A DNA stretch of 64,000 bases. Source: Acanthaster planci (lineage: Eukaryota; Echinodermata; Asteroidea; Valvatida; Acanthasteridae). Each line of letters begins with the position of its first letter. Positions within the stretch are counted from its first letter, which is position 1. Position numbers and translations under genes: made by a program. Under the pieces are notes generated by a model that was not told the origin of the DNA, ran no database searches, and saw only the letters and a program-made list of their open reading frames with translations. Shown here piece by piece: positions 53,301 to 64,000 of the stretch. Where the stretch lies: the NCBI RefSeq assembly GCF_001949145.1, contig NW_019091394.1:235758-299757 (forward strand). The letters are read 5' to 3'.

Positions 53301-56300
53301 GTCAACTTTCTCTTGAATATATGTCACTTCCAAGTGGACCTTGTCTTTAAAATCATTTCATGACTACCAGTCACCAAACACATTCTTACAACTGACTAAG
53401 CACTCACTTTCTGGCAAATTTTGAAACGTTTCACCTTATTCTGTATAATTATTGTGAGCTTTCATTTATCTTACTATTAATGCAGGCCTATAATCTTCTC
53501 AAATAGCTCCCTGAATAGACTGTGCTTTAATTGTTCATTCAAATAAAAATATAGATTTCATCGGTACTTCATAAAAGACAACTTTAATAATGTATATTTT
53601 TTACATTAACACAGCATAAAATGGTAACAGATCATAGAGAATACATGTACATGTAATTTGGTGCCCTTGACAAGAGATCGTTCTGATCTAATGCTGTTAG
53701 TCACAACACAACACATACAGTACATGTACATACACCTAAATTTGCCTCCTCTTTCCAGCAAAGATCTTATTGCCTGTAGTGGTGCTGATATGAGTGGCAG
53801 GTTGTGGTAAATGCCCCTGGTACAAGGTTGACAAAACATCACGCCATCTCCCAACCATCCGAGAAGCTATCAATGAACTCCTGCTGGAAGATTCCATTTT
53901 TGGCAGCGGTTGAAAGCGCATCATGGCCGCAGCAAACAGTTCTTGCTGCACCACTAATAAACAAAGGAATAAAGTAGGAATTTGATGACATGAACCAGGA
54001 GCATGTTAATTAAGGCGGTCATTTTTTCTTACACTATAATATCTGGCAACAAGAGACATTGATGCTATCCCATTTAAATGTCACATCCCCTTATCAAATA
54101 GTGGTAGATTCCACATACCAGACTGCTCCTCCTGATTCACATATGAATATTCATTTTTTTCCTGAGCTGTTCTTAAAAGGTCACGGAACTTCTCAGGTGA
54201 ACAAACTTTGCTGGATAAATCACCCCACACTTTGCCCCTCCCCCTTTTTTACTTTTTTTTTTTTAAATTGTCCAGTATTGTAGTATTGCCATGATTGCTT
54301 GGCACATATTTAATTCTAGGCCTTCCTGTGATATACAAAAATAATTTAATCAAATGTTGAAATTATGTTTTACCAATGCCTAAATTATATGCATTATATG
54401 CTGAGTTTTGGTCTCACTAGAGACATGAAAGTGGGAGCTAGCTTGCCCAAACTTGCTGTAATTTTGACCATTTTCAAAAGGAAATGCCTTCCCAAGTGTT
54501 GTAGAATTTTGATAGACTTTTTCGGATACCAGTGCACAAAGTACCGCTTCCCAGATTTTAATACTAAAGGTAGAATGGACAAAGACTTAAGATATATAGT
54601 TTTAGGCTTACCTGCCGTGTGCATATCCATGTGTTGATTTAAAGGCAGGCTTAGGCTGCAAGGCTGGGGTGAACAAACTTTAGCACACATCACGCCACTT
54701 TCAGTCTTCCTTTTCAAGAACAGAATGCTGCAGCTGCCAGGGGGCTTAATTTGCAATTTGTTGGGGGGAAAAATCATTTCCTTTTGATATACATAAAAAG
54801 AGTAGTAATTATGCAATGTTCACCAACTCCTTCAGAGAATTATGTCTTAACATATGATTGTCTTCAGATGTATTGCAGATTTACAGTCATATGTTGTGGA
54901 TGTTCATTTCTTCCATGTTGTTTTATTTTAAATCAGTTTTGAGAATTTTAATTTGATTTTATCATCTCCCAGTCTATTCCTGTCTTTATTTAAGTACCAG
55001 TGATCAGAAGGCATCTATAAAATTACTGAAGACTCAAGAGCATTATTTGTGAAAAGGGGCATTAAATCCTGCAAATAGATTCTGAGTCCTTGGCTAGCCA
55101 GCAACAGGCTATTCTGTTAAGGGATTCTATCATCTCAGAGACTGGGAATCTCCTACTTCTTTTTCTTTTTACATGAGGAACTAACTTTACAGCCCACAGA
55201 ATGGTAGAAAGTGCTCGATCACTGTGAAGTGAAAGTTGTATGAAGATGTCTCTTTAACAGCTTGTCCTTTTGTAAGAATTCCTAAGAAATGTAGATTTCT
55301 TTCTCTCTCGTGCTGCATTTTCATTTGTAAAATGTCAATGTGTCCTTCAGGGCTTCCTGTTTGTATTGGAAGAATTAGGAATGCTGTCAGCAAGTCTCCG
55401 ACAAGTTTTACGTGATGCTGTCTTCAAGAAGGCATCATTTCCCTTTGTCCACTCTATCATTATTTTTCACATTTAGCTAGCATGTTGTTTTTTGTTTCTC
55501 TTTTGACATACATGTATATGTAACTGCTTATTTTTGTAATTATTTCTTTTAAAATAGGTATGCTGTCGAATATCTCGTTTTTTTACCCTTGCCCATTGGT
55601 CTCTTATGGACTTGTTGGTTGTTAAATTGTCTTTGTTTGCTGTGGAGGGAGTTGTTGGAGCCTTCTGGCAGGTTTTAGGCAATGCTTTGAAGTATATGAA
55701 TGAAACAGATTCATTAAGTGCCTCAGTGGAGAGAGTCTAGAGATCAAAGGACATGTGCACAGACGTGTCCAGTTAATGTTAATGAGTCTCTGTGATTTGT
55801 ACATGCAGTATGTCTTTCACAATGCACCGTCAATTTCTGTGGTGTTCGTTTACAGGATGAAATAGCCATCTGCAACTCGGTCCCATTCAAGCAGGCAGTG
55901 ACGTGGCTGGTTCTGCTTCAAGAGCTCATTCAGAAACACCAGGTACAAGCTAGGATGAATAATCTCGGTGACAAAACGCACAGTTTCCAGAGATCACAAA
56001 ATACATTTGGGGCAAATAGACTCAATTTCTGTGAAACATTGCTGGAAATTGAGATATGCCATTACTTCCGTCCTCATTTACCTTCCCTAAGGTCATAAAG
56101 ATGGCTGACTCTTCACAGGTGAGAGGTCATAAGCAATATGTTGCAACCCAGTTGCTCAGACAGCAAATTTGATTGTAACTTTGTAAGTGTTTAGACACAG
56201 TTTTAGCCAAAAATGTAACACCAAATCAAGTTCACAAGCTTTGAAGAGTTCATCCCAATGAGGACAGGGGAACTATCAGCCCAGCCTGTTTTCAATAACT

Positions 56301-57328
56301 TGAATAATCTCAACAAGGGGGGCTGGTGTGTGTTGTATCAGGAGGATTTGCATGCAACAAGAGTGGTTGTATTTATGTGAGATTTCATTTTCATTCCTTT
56401 GTGCCGCTCGTTTGTTGCAGGTTCACACAGATCCTGGTTGCCAGGCAGTGGTACAGGAATGGCTGAGAGAAAGGAACCAAGTCAGGTAGATGGGGCTGAG
56501 TCAAATATTCAACCATCTATTTGATCAAATATTCAAATATTCATTCATCTACCGGATGGTAAATTTTATGTGAACAACACATGAACAGAAGCAGTTCTAT
56601 TAACGCACACAACTGCACATTATAATCACTACCGTAACGATGGCTTCTAAATTTTATGACTATCACCCCAAATTCACATGCAAATGAGAAATTGCTTTTG
56701 CTTAGTTAAGAATTGTTATTTTTTCAACAAAAGTATGATCAATTTAGTAACAGATATATGAATATCCTGATATCCAGCGCAGCTCTACAGGTAGGCATAC
56801 CTGTTCCACACCTCTACATGCTTGCTGCTTTCAACATTTGTGAAAAGTGCTAACAAACCTTGAATCCCACATGGTTTTGAGAGAAGTAATGCAATTATGC
56901 AAGATTCTTATCGTACTTTCAATGAAATGTGTCTGTGAAAAGATTTACTTTGTCTCCACAACAGAGTTTTGTCACAAAAGAACTCAATTTGTTTTAGTGG
57001 CCGAATTTTAGGAGTTTTCGAGGAAGTGCTAGCAGTGAAATTGAAATTGAGAAATTTCCAAATTGAAATTCAAACTTTGGAAATTTTGTAAAAATGGTTT
57101 ATTTCACCTCTTAGGAAAACAACCAAGACGTTATTCAACCCGCAGTTTGGCAGCATCTTCCGCACTTTCCACAATCCATCCTATTTCACCTCCCGCCTGT
57201 GTCGCTTTGCTGACATCTACATGTCCTGCCTGGGCAACCTCAACTCCTACTCCCTAAACCACACCTTCTACCCCCGCCGCTCGGCCCTGCCCCACGAGCT
57301 CAGCTTCAGCAACGTCCTGCAGCTGTGA
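41388..57328 (+). CDS. NT5DC2/NT5DC3: 5'-nucleotidase domain-containing protein (NT5DC2/3 type)
   Basis: Fifteen exons: 41388-41592, 42415-42590, 42725-42799, 43024-43079, 43554-43641, 43842-43913, 44220-44276, 44491-44551, 44822-44924, 45177-45278, 45545-45629, 46201-46341, 55856-55942, 56421-56485, 57115-57328. Phases join to 528 aa (human NT5DC2 about 520, NT5DC3 about 548). This is a HAD-superfamily, cytosolic-5'-nucleotidase-like enzyme: motif [10 protein letters not shown] (D98, D100), motif II LFLMTNS, and the late acidic motif YFGDHVYSD. In HAD enzymes the first Asp forms the phospho-intermediate. Substrate is not established for this subfamily. The N-terminal 40 residues are Arg-rich without acids, like a mitochondrial presequence. 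Which of the two vertebrate paralogues it matches cannot be decided; it may predate their split. Confidence 0.95.
52261..52330 (+). repeat. 16-bp G-rich minisatellite
   Basis: The unit GGGGGTTGTGGGTCRA is repeated about 4.4 times at an exact 16-bp period (52261, 52277, 52293, 52309). Runs of G on the + (sense) strand could form G-quadruplexes in the NT5DC pre-mRNA. Confidence 0.9.
53736..54816 (-). CDS. Possible nested antisense gene, two exons
   Basis: A - strand open frame ending in the donor GGCAG/GTAAGCC (exon end 54612) joins in phase to an acceptor TTTATTAG at 53954-53956 and continues in an open frame of about 72 codons to TAG at 53736. The joined product would end [10 protein letters not shown]. 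No homologue or domain is recognised and the 5' end is not defined. The phase match may be chance. It lies inside NT5DC intron 12 on the opposite strand. Confidence 0.25.
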
Positions 57329-60300
57329 TGCCGAGGGAGACAGTGTCAGTTTTTTTTAGCACGAAAAAACAACCAGAGCGCAATCCCTTGCCGATGTTCA
57401 GAATGGGCCCCGTCCCAGGACCTCAGGCTGATTTCACAGTGCAGAAATTTGCTACATGTGCTGTTGGCGTTCTCTTGCAGGTGAATAGCAGGTACCTTCA
57501 CCAAGCCGGTTTTGAAGACAATTTATCTCTTTCATAGAAGTACATGTTCACATCAGTTCCAGTTGTACAGCATGGCCTTGAATAATTGCATGATCAAAAT
57601 GGCAGCTCTGGAGCCTACAGCACTCACTGTACAATTATTTCTGCTCGTTCATCGGTAACAGTTCTTATAATGCACAATAGAGGGCTGAAGTTTTTCCCTC
57701 GTGTGTGGTTTCCATGGCATCTATCCACCGTTTCCTTGCTCCATTGGTGCTAATCTTTGGAAAGTTCAAGCATATGAATCAAACGGCAGGTTACCTTTTT
57801 TTAACCCACCTTGTCTCTTAATGGAGACTGTTGTGATGAAGAACTTGAAAAGTTGTGTAGCCAATTTCTTCATTTTGGGGAAGCAGAAAATTTTTTTTAG
57901 AAAAATCTGAAATACTGACAGCAGATGTTTTCTTTGGGTGGGTAATTCAGTACTTAAATATGTAATCTTTATGAAGATATAAGCTTCTCAAGTATAGTAT
58001 GGCGTTGCAGTTCACTGTCTTATCGGAATCTGTTATGCTTAACAAGGATTTCAAAAACTTCTGCAACTTCACTCTGTAAACAGGCAGCCCTTGTAATTCA
58101 TTATGAATTGAGGAATAATTCAATCCTTCCATAAAAATTAATGGTTGGCTTCCATATAATTTGTTTAAGAAGAATTGAAACATATGTGTACAGTGTACCT
58201 TTAATGAGTATTGTTGAAGCAAGATGCTGTGTTATATTCAGTTCGTAAACCTACATGGAACAGTACTGACGACCCTCCCTCACTGCAGTGTGCATGGATG
58301 CAACTTCTAGTTATAAACAAAATAGTTCATTCCTAGTATCAGGAATTGTTTACTCTCTGAGATGATAAATAGGCCGACGATTCCACTGTGAACTCATTAT
58401 ATTATTCCTTCACGTTCGTCATGGAGGATTCCCCATGCTTTCGTAGAGTTTTATTCCTGCCAAGAAATTGATTTGAAGTTCTATGAAAAGTCTAACTTTA
58501 CTTTGCGTGTTTTTAAAGTTTAACATTCGGTATCGACTTCAGTTTGTTTGGGAATTTATTTTATGCGGTTTACATGGTCACTCTGAACATGTATGCTTTT
58601 CTTCCAGAACTCTTCAATATATTGTGCAATAAGATGTTTTCAAAAACGATTTTTTTTAAAAACTCGGTTTGGGAACTTAGTAAACTCGAGTTGTTTTATG
58701 CAGTGAAAAAATATGTTGTTTGTCATAATATCTGTGTTCAGAGGTTCGTGCCATATAAGAAGGAAATGGATTGTATATTTATGAATTCTTGGTGCTATGC
58801 GTAAAATATCTGTTGTCTGGGGAGCTGTCCCGCCACTTTTCTGCAAAGATTATTTCCAGGTCTCTGGCCTGGTCCCTTGGAATTTGCGCGGCCAGGCATG
58901 CTTCTGGCGAATACTGCTACATTAACTGCATGGTAACAGGCCGTGGACAGACGTGATCAGGCAGACCAAATAATCATACACTCCGCCAAGGCCAACATCA
59001 TCGCCCGGCCAGACGGAGCAAGGCTTTGTTGCTTGGAGAGTTACGTAACAACGTCCTCCACGAGACAAGTGAATGTTGTTTGCACTAGCGAGGTCGCTCG
59101 ACGTCTAGACATGGTCTGACATGAAATGTTTGGAAAGTTGCGTTGGAGACAAAAAAGGAGGATAGCGAAATTCATTTGAAAATGGCAACGCCTCGCACTT
59201 CCCAACCCAATTTCAAACTGGGAGATTCAAATTTCGTTGAGCTTTACTTTTACTCAAGCTGTGGAACCATGGAGAATTTTGAGACAGGATTATGAATACA
59301 TTAATTTTGGATTATGAGTACCTTTTTTTTTTCGTCGGTTTTAATTTCCGGAATTTTGGAAATACATACATGTACTTGTCATTTATATTAATCAAGTATC
59401 CTCGCTTATTAATGTCAATCGAAATAAACACGTGAATTGGTCCACTATTTACTTACCAGGAGGCTTTTTAGTTTCCTAAATATTATTGTTTCCAGCATCA
59501 TGCAAAACGATGAGAAACGTCTGCAGCACCACTACTGGCGGATATTTGCGCACTATAAATACACATCGACGTTATTTAAAATGCAATCATTTATTGTCGC
59601 TTTGAGCAAGAGGACGCAGAACCATAGATGTGCTACATTTTGCGGTGTTCACTGCAGGACGTGCAGTCATTCCCTGAAGTTGAGTCAGGGAATTTCCCCC
59701 TGAACACCACGTCCGGTTAGCTTCTGACCTGTAATCTTACCAGGGTTTGATTTGCAAGCATTTTTGTGGGAACAAACTTACTTGAGGTCCGGGAAATTTT
59801 TTGATCAACCACACCTGGTTCCGGGGAAAAGAACGAAAATAAGTTGTTATGTTGTAGGTGTATTTTGTTGGCATATTATCCATCTACAAGGTCAAACTGC
59901 GTACGTGTATATATTAGTCCTCCAAGGCTTTGTTTGGGGCCCTTGCTCTATGCTTTAAGCAAACTCAATTGCCACTACTACTTGACGTGAAAAGAATTGG
60001 TTCGATATTTTGTACGGGTCAACAAATAATAGGATTATAACAAAATGTGTAAAGGTTTCATTTCAAGAAAGGACATAATGTGAATAAACCGCAAAAGGTT
60101 TCTGCGTCCGCATTCTGCATGTAGTGTACTACATGTACTATAAAACGAATCGATGGTGGTTACAACTTTGCTTTGTCTTTGTCACTGCTCTCGCGGGAGC
60201 AAAAACCTGTACAAGATGTCCAGCAGATGACGTCAAACAGCCCTGAGCCGCGATTGGAGGAACCTTTGTCCATGACCGTGGCCTTTGCACACCACAAGTT

Positions 60301-61793
60301 AACAATGGAATTCTTTTCCTTGTTACACGATGGACAATGGAATTTGCGTTTTCTGACAACGACGTTGAGTGGAATGACACCGGTAGTTGTTTAGGTGTGG
60401 CTGGACGAAGTTTATAATTATTGTGGAGGGCTGCTTTTAGTGTGTAATATTTCCATCACAAATTAAAAAAAAATCAATTACATAGTTGATGAACTCTGAG
60501 AACCGAATCTTTTTTCTCCATTTTTTTCTTTTAGGTTAAGAACAAACAGAATAACGGGTAGGGAACGCTTACTGTTATTACTGTTAAAGTTAGTTACACG
60601 ATTTTTCCATCAGTACAGTAGTCTAGAAGAAAAAAAAAGCGACAGCGCGGTCGGTAAAGACTGACCATTGCCATTCCCCCCCCGCTTGTTCAGAGTTGTC
60701 GTAGCAGCCGGTACAAATACTCCACCAAACAACCCGCTTATAAGTAACGTTTTCCCAATCAATACTTCCCAAAGAAAGTTGAGAGGTCTTCAATGGAGGG
60801 GCATTTGTCAACATCGCTTGGCCGTTGGACCGTTAACTTCAAAACTGCTTTGCAACCTAAGTTGCGACAATCAAAACGCAAGTTTGTAAAACTAAATTTC
60901 CTGGAGTAAATTTTGTCAGTCAGTACAGCAATTCCAGATACAATGATCAATGTCTTTTTTATTTTGTACAAAACAAAGGGTAAAACACCCAGCTTAATAG
61001 TAACCGTCATTAACTATAACGAAAGCACTACTTACACTCACAAACTTAAATTTTGTGCGTTTTTGTTCATTGTGATAAAATATACGGGACAATTCAATGT
61101 CATCCAGCAAACACCGAGAGGAAATGAAGGGGGAAAAAACGAACAAATTAGTTCTCGAATATCCGTCTTCACTTACCATAGTGTCATATTCCTGGCAGCG
61201 CAAGTCAGGAATATTTCTATTTTTCACTACAGAAAGAGTTTCACTGTATGAATAGTATACGGAATAATTTAAAATTCGGCGATTTAGCACTCACAAAGAG
61301 CATCATTTTAAGTGCAAAATTTAAGGTTAACCACTTAATGTAAGTCCTCCAAGAAACGTGGTGTATTGTGCATGTCTCCGAATGAAAATTTTCAACAGAA
61401 ATTCATCACCAAGCGCATTCACTCGACTGTTCATTCAAAATGATTCCAAAACATTCAATACTTAACTCCTACAAAAATAACATTTTAACTTGGGTCTCCT
61501 TCTGATAAACTCTTTCTAACAGAAACATTGACAGTAGTTTTTACTTTGCGATAAATTTGACTGGGTATTTTGTTTAACATGTTGACCTTTCAAACAAACT
61601 ATCAAAAAGCTGGTAGTTTAGTAAACTGTTCCCGACATTTGCTAAGTTCTGTACAAAGGCTGAATGGTCCATAAGTTCAAAAAGTGAGTGACATGTCCTA
61701 AAAATACAGTCAGATATTGAGATAGAAAATTCCTCAAGTCAAAGTCTCATTGCACAATGTTCTGCGAAGTTGTTCAAGAAATAGTCTTTTCAT
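57329..61793. other. Convergent 3' region of NT5DC and MID1IP1
   Basis: No protein gene is supported. AATAAA at 59423-59428 could end a long NT5DC transcript. On the - strand AATAAA (reverse complement of 60958-60963) would give MID1IP1 a 3' UTR of about 0.8 kb. A compact RNA-like fold lies at 59644-59708. Confidence 0.45.
59644..59708. other. Three-way-junction-like nested inverted repeats
   Basis: The outer stem is GGTGTTCA (59644-59651) with TGAACACC (59701-59708), both perfect. Inside are hairpin 1, CTGCA-GGACG-TGCAG (59652-59666), and hairpin 2, ATTCCCTGA-AGTTGAG-TCAGGGAAT (59669-59693). All 22 stem pairs are Watson-Crick. It matches no RNA family I know. Confidence 0.5.
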
Positions 61794-62342
61794 TCAAATC
61801 AAAAGTGACGACGATGACTTGGGTTTGAAGCATGACTGGTAGTCGCCCAGTTCTTCTTGGTATTTGGTGGTCAGTTTTTTGCTGACATTGGTGAGCTGCT
61901 GAAGAATACTGAACAACCCGATTAAATGTTCCCTGAATGCCCGTGCCGTGGCCTCCTCCAAACTCCGGTTTTTGTCAGTCCCGATGTTCTCCTTGTCGTC
62001 GTCGTCGTCGTCGGCTGCCAACCGGTCCTCCTCGGGAATTGGGCCACGGACCAACTCGGACTTGACGGCTTTCAGCATGGCGTAGCAGGCGTGAAGGCTG
62101 ACAGAGTCCTGGGCACAGCTGGCTGGGATGACAGCCATGTCTTGACTCTTGGTGCTGGACGCGGCGTTCTGCTGGAGAGCAAGCGTCTTGGGCTCGGCCT
62201 GCATGTCCATGAGCCGGCTGGGGATCAGTACCGTCTCATCCATCTCGTTAACGGCGTCGATGAATCCCTTCATTACGCTCAGAATCGAGTGATTGGAATG
62301 ACTGTGCGACATTCTCTCGTTGTCTGCAAGATTCAACTCCAT
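61794..62342 (-). CDS. MID1IP1: MID1-interacting protein 1 / Spot 14 family protein
   Basis: A single exon of 182 aa (human MID1IP1 183). The start is the first ATG of the frame (62342); the longer open frame has no upstream ATG. The N-terminal block SVMKGFIDAVNEMDETVLIP and the C-terminal block FREHLIGLFSILQQLT...KYQEELG match both conserved helical blocks of the MID1IP1/THRSP family. In vertebrates these proteins act in the cytosol, promoting acetyl-CoA carboxylase polymerisation and lipogenesis; MID1IP1 also binds MID1 and microtubules. The middle is acidic and carries six Asp in a row. A Ser-rich tail (KSSSSLLI) extends past the usual end. It is convergent with NT5DC. Confidence 0.9.
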   Translation of the reverse strand: MELNLADNERMSHSHSNHSILSVMKGFIDAVNEMDETVLIPSRLMDMQAEPKTLALQQNAASSTKSQDMAVIPASCAQDSVSLHACYAMLKAVKSELVRGPIPEEDRLAADDDDDDKENIGTDKNRSLEEATARAFREHLIGLFSILQQLTNVSKKLTTKYQEELGDYQSCFKPKSSSSLLI

Positions 62343-62640
62343 CTTCTGCGAGCTGTCTGAGTTCGGTGGTCTAGCTAATGTCAACAATGTCTTCTATTTC
62401 GACAAACGGCACGACACCAATGCAGCTAGCTGCCAGGCGCACAGAATGAATACCTCAGTTTAAAGTTAGTATCTCGGAGTGCAGAAGGATCCGCTCCAGG
62501 TTGCAATACACGGTAAGAAGTAGGAGAAACAGGCTATTATAATTACAACTTGCCTGCTGACTTGATCTAATCACGTCTTCGCACTCGAGCTTGTTTCCTA
62601 TTTGACAACTCCACTTGGATTTCATCATTTTTATACGGTG
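62343..62640 (-). promoter_or_regulatory. MID1IP1 core promoter and 5' UTR
   Basis: TATAAAAA on the - strand (reverse complement of 62628-62635) is placed to start transcription near 62600, giving a 5' UTR of about 260 nt without an obvious intron. This is inferred from position only. Confidence 0.4.
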
Positions 62641-62689
62641 AAATGACGGATTGTTTTCTTTTTAGGTCGGCGGCGACTCATGCACTCAG

Positions 62690-62837
62690 AGGTCACCGCA
62701 CGCATTGTTCAGAGGAAAACCTCACGCACATGCGGCACACAACGCGATGGAAAAACCGGCTCGCCTGATCAGTGACGTCACCACACAAAATGTAAAAAAG
62801 GTGATCACGCCAGACGAGCGTGATCCGATTGGCCAAT
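62690..62837 (-). promoter_or_regulatory. Upstream regulatory cluster of MID1IP1
   Basis: It contains an AGGTCA nuclear-receptor half-site (62690-62695), a full palindromic CRE TGACGTCA (62773-62780), an SRE-like TCACGCCA inside the inverted repeat GATCACGC/GCGTGATC (62803-62810, 62818-62825), and a double CCAAT palindrome ATTGGCCAAT (62828-62837). SREBP plus NF-Y sites are a known pairing in lipogenic promoters. Binding is inferred from sequence only. Confidence 0.45.
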
Positions 62838-64000
62838 ACCAGAAACACACTGGCTTGCTTTGCATTTTAAATACATTAGCATACGAACACGCGGCCGCAC
62901 GCAGAAGCCAGGGGCTTACTGAGTGCACCTTGCACCTTGCATGAACTTTGACAGTTCTTGGAAGTTTCAACAGTAACAGAGAAGGGCCTCCCCATGTCGG
63001 AAAATAAACATCGTAATTAAGATACATATTTACGCAATAGGAAACGTAATTAGTCCATTCATGGTTCATGATGGCCCCACTACTTTCACCGTAGTTCTTG
63101 CATTAATATAATTCTGCACCTTTCTGGCGTTCATTCAAGATTTTGACAACTAAATTACATGTACATGTATATCGATCACTAAGGAAAATGACAATCCACC
63201 TCAAATTTCACACGTATTTATTGCACAATAATGGGGTTATTTAAATTTTAGACATCTCTCTGCAGAAGGGGTGAGCGATCGCATGTTCATTCAGGGTGGG
63301 CAGATCAAAATTATAATCGACCCGATGAGGACACGTCAGAACCAGTTATCATACGTGCGTGATCCGCAGCACGCGGAAAAGACGTGGGTCAAACTAAACA
63401 CCATCCACTTAGGCTCAATTAACCCACGGACCCTCTGTCTGCTCATCATTACTGGGAACCTCCCTAACAACAACTTCCAATGCACTTTCGTAGTAGTCCT
63501 GGCCCCAAAAGTTTAACCATGGAACCGAATCCCAGTGATCCCACTGATGCAAACTAATTCAACTCTAATTAAGACAGCTATTCCCATATTTTTCGAAGAG
63601 CGCCTCCACTGTCTTTCTTTTAGCAAAGTTGCAATTCTCCCATCTTTTGGAGTATCCCGATTTCAGCAGGTCTACTACTCTCAGTTCAGTACTCAAATGC
63701 ACGAACGAGATCGCTGAGATGAGTGCTAGATATGACCTGAAGATCCTTTCCTCCGTCGTTCGTAATCATGGCCAAGCTTGACATAACTAGTATGACAAGC
63801 CCACACTTGCACAAGAGGCAGAAAGTAAAGTCCCTCACGATAAAGTAAAGAAAGAAAAAAGACTGGTTTTGAAGATAAGAGCATACAAAGTTGATTGGAC
63901 GGACAAAAATTATCTCGGACATACTGACTAATTAACCAGCCAGTGCACAGCGGCTCTGATGTCCGTTTCCTCCTGTAATTCCTCGACACAAGTCCGGGTA
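62838..64000. other. Intergenic sequence, no gene seen
   Basis: Apart from a TACATGTA run near 63157 I find no exon, RNA gene or repeat that I can support in this last kilobase. Confidence 0.5.

Larger units (their letters stand above)
46342..55855 (+). other. 9.5-kb intron 12 of NT5DC
   Basis: It is much longer than the other introns. It holds a 16-bp G-rich minisatellite (52261-52330), TACATGTA runs, a weak tRNA-like stretch near 51850-51935, and a possible two-exon antisense gene at 53736-54816. I found no further conserved exon; open frames up to 135 codons (for example 52640-53047) have no recognisable motif. Confidence 0.5.

Noticed and set aside
59644-59708. Hammerhead ribozyme
   Set aside because: The three-way shape is there but the conserved CUGAUGA and GAAA core is missing.
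1-64000. CRISPR arrays, operons, prokaryotic promoters or rRNA genes
   Set aside because: None seen; gene structure is eukaryotic throughout.

Overview
This is animal genomic DNA with no sign of a prokaryotic origin. Every gene I could reconstruct is intron-rich with GT-AG splice sites. Orthologues of the vertebrate genes VWA8, NT5DC2/3 and MID1IP1 are present, intergenic and intronic DNA is AT-rich, and the palindromic word TACATGTA recurs throughout. I infer an invertebrate deuterostome (echinoderm, hemichordate or lancelet are all possible); the exact taxon is not decided by the sequence.

Layout. (1) 1-1390: young repeat DNA, with a 349-bp direct repeat about 98% identical flanking a roughly 286-bp fold-back. 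(2) 2775-10135: two intact genes placed tail to tail. The + strand gene (5 coding exons, 868 aa) has an N-terminal zinc domain like the non-core N-terminal region of RAG1, fused to a complete P-element/THAP9-type transposase. The - strand gene (3 exons, 534 aa) starts with an ING-type PHD finger and ends in an unidentified helical domain. The pair resembles in layout the tail-to-tail RAG1/RAG2 locus and is the most interesting part of the window. (3) 10200-20172: a + strand gene for a 319-aa protein I do not recognise, with a 7.4-kb first coding intron. (4) 22144-41077: a complete - strand VWA8 gene, 44 coding exons, 1904 aa, a mitochondrial AAA+/VWA protein. Its introns hold a tRNA-derived SINE, two MITE-like elements and two minisatellites that sit directly on splice sites. 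(5) 41388-57328: an NT5DC2/3-type HAD 5'-nucleotidase gene on the + strand, 15 exons, 528 aa, head to head with VWA8 across about 310 bp. One 9.5-kb intron holds a possible nested antisense gene. (6) 57329-61793: mainly non-coding, with the convergent 3' ends of NT5DC and MID1IP1 and a small three-way-junction-like fold. (7) 61794-62342: a single-exon MID1IP1/THRSP (Spot 14) family gene on the - strand, with a promoter-like cluster (TATA, CRE, SRE-like, CCAAT) at 62629-62837.

How the genes relate. VWA8 and NT5DC both begin with arginine-rich presequence-like N termini and share a short divergent promoter region with ETS-like and YY1-like sites, which suggests co-expression of two mitochondrial proteins. 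The transposase/PHD pair may be a two-gene mobile element or a domesticated remnant; I could not find terminal inverted repeats around it. All exon models were made by reading splice sites and frames by eye. The total coding lengths of VWA8, NT5DC and MID1IP1 agree closely with the human proteins, which supports them.
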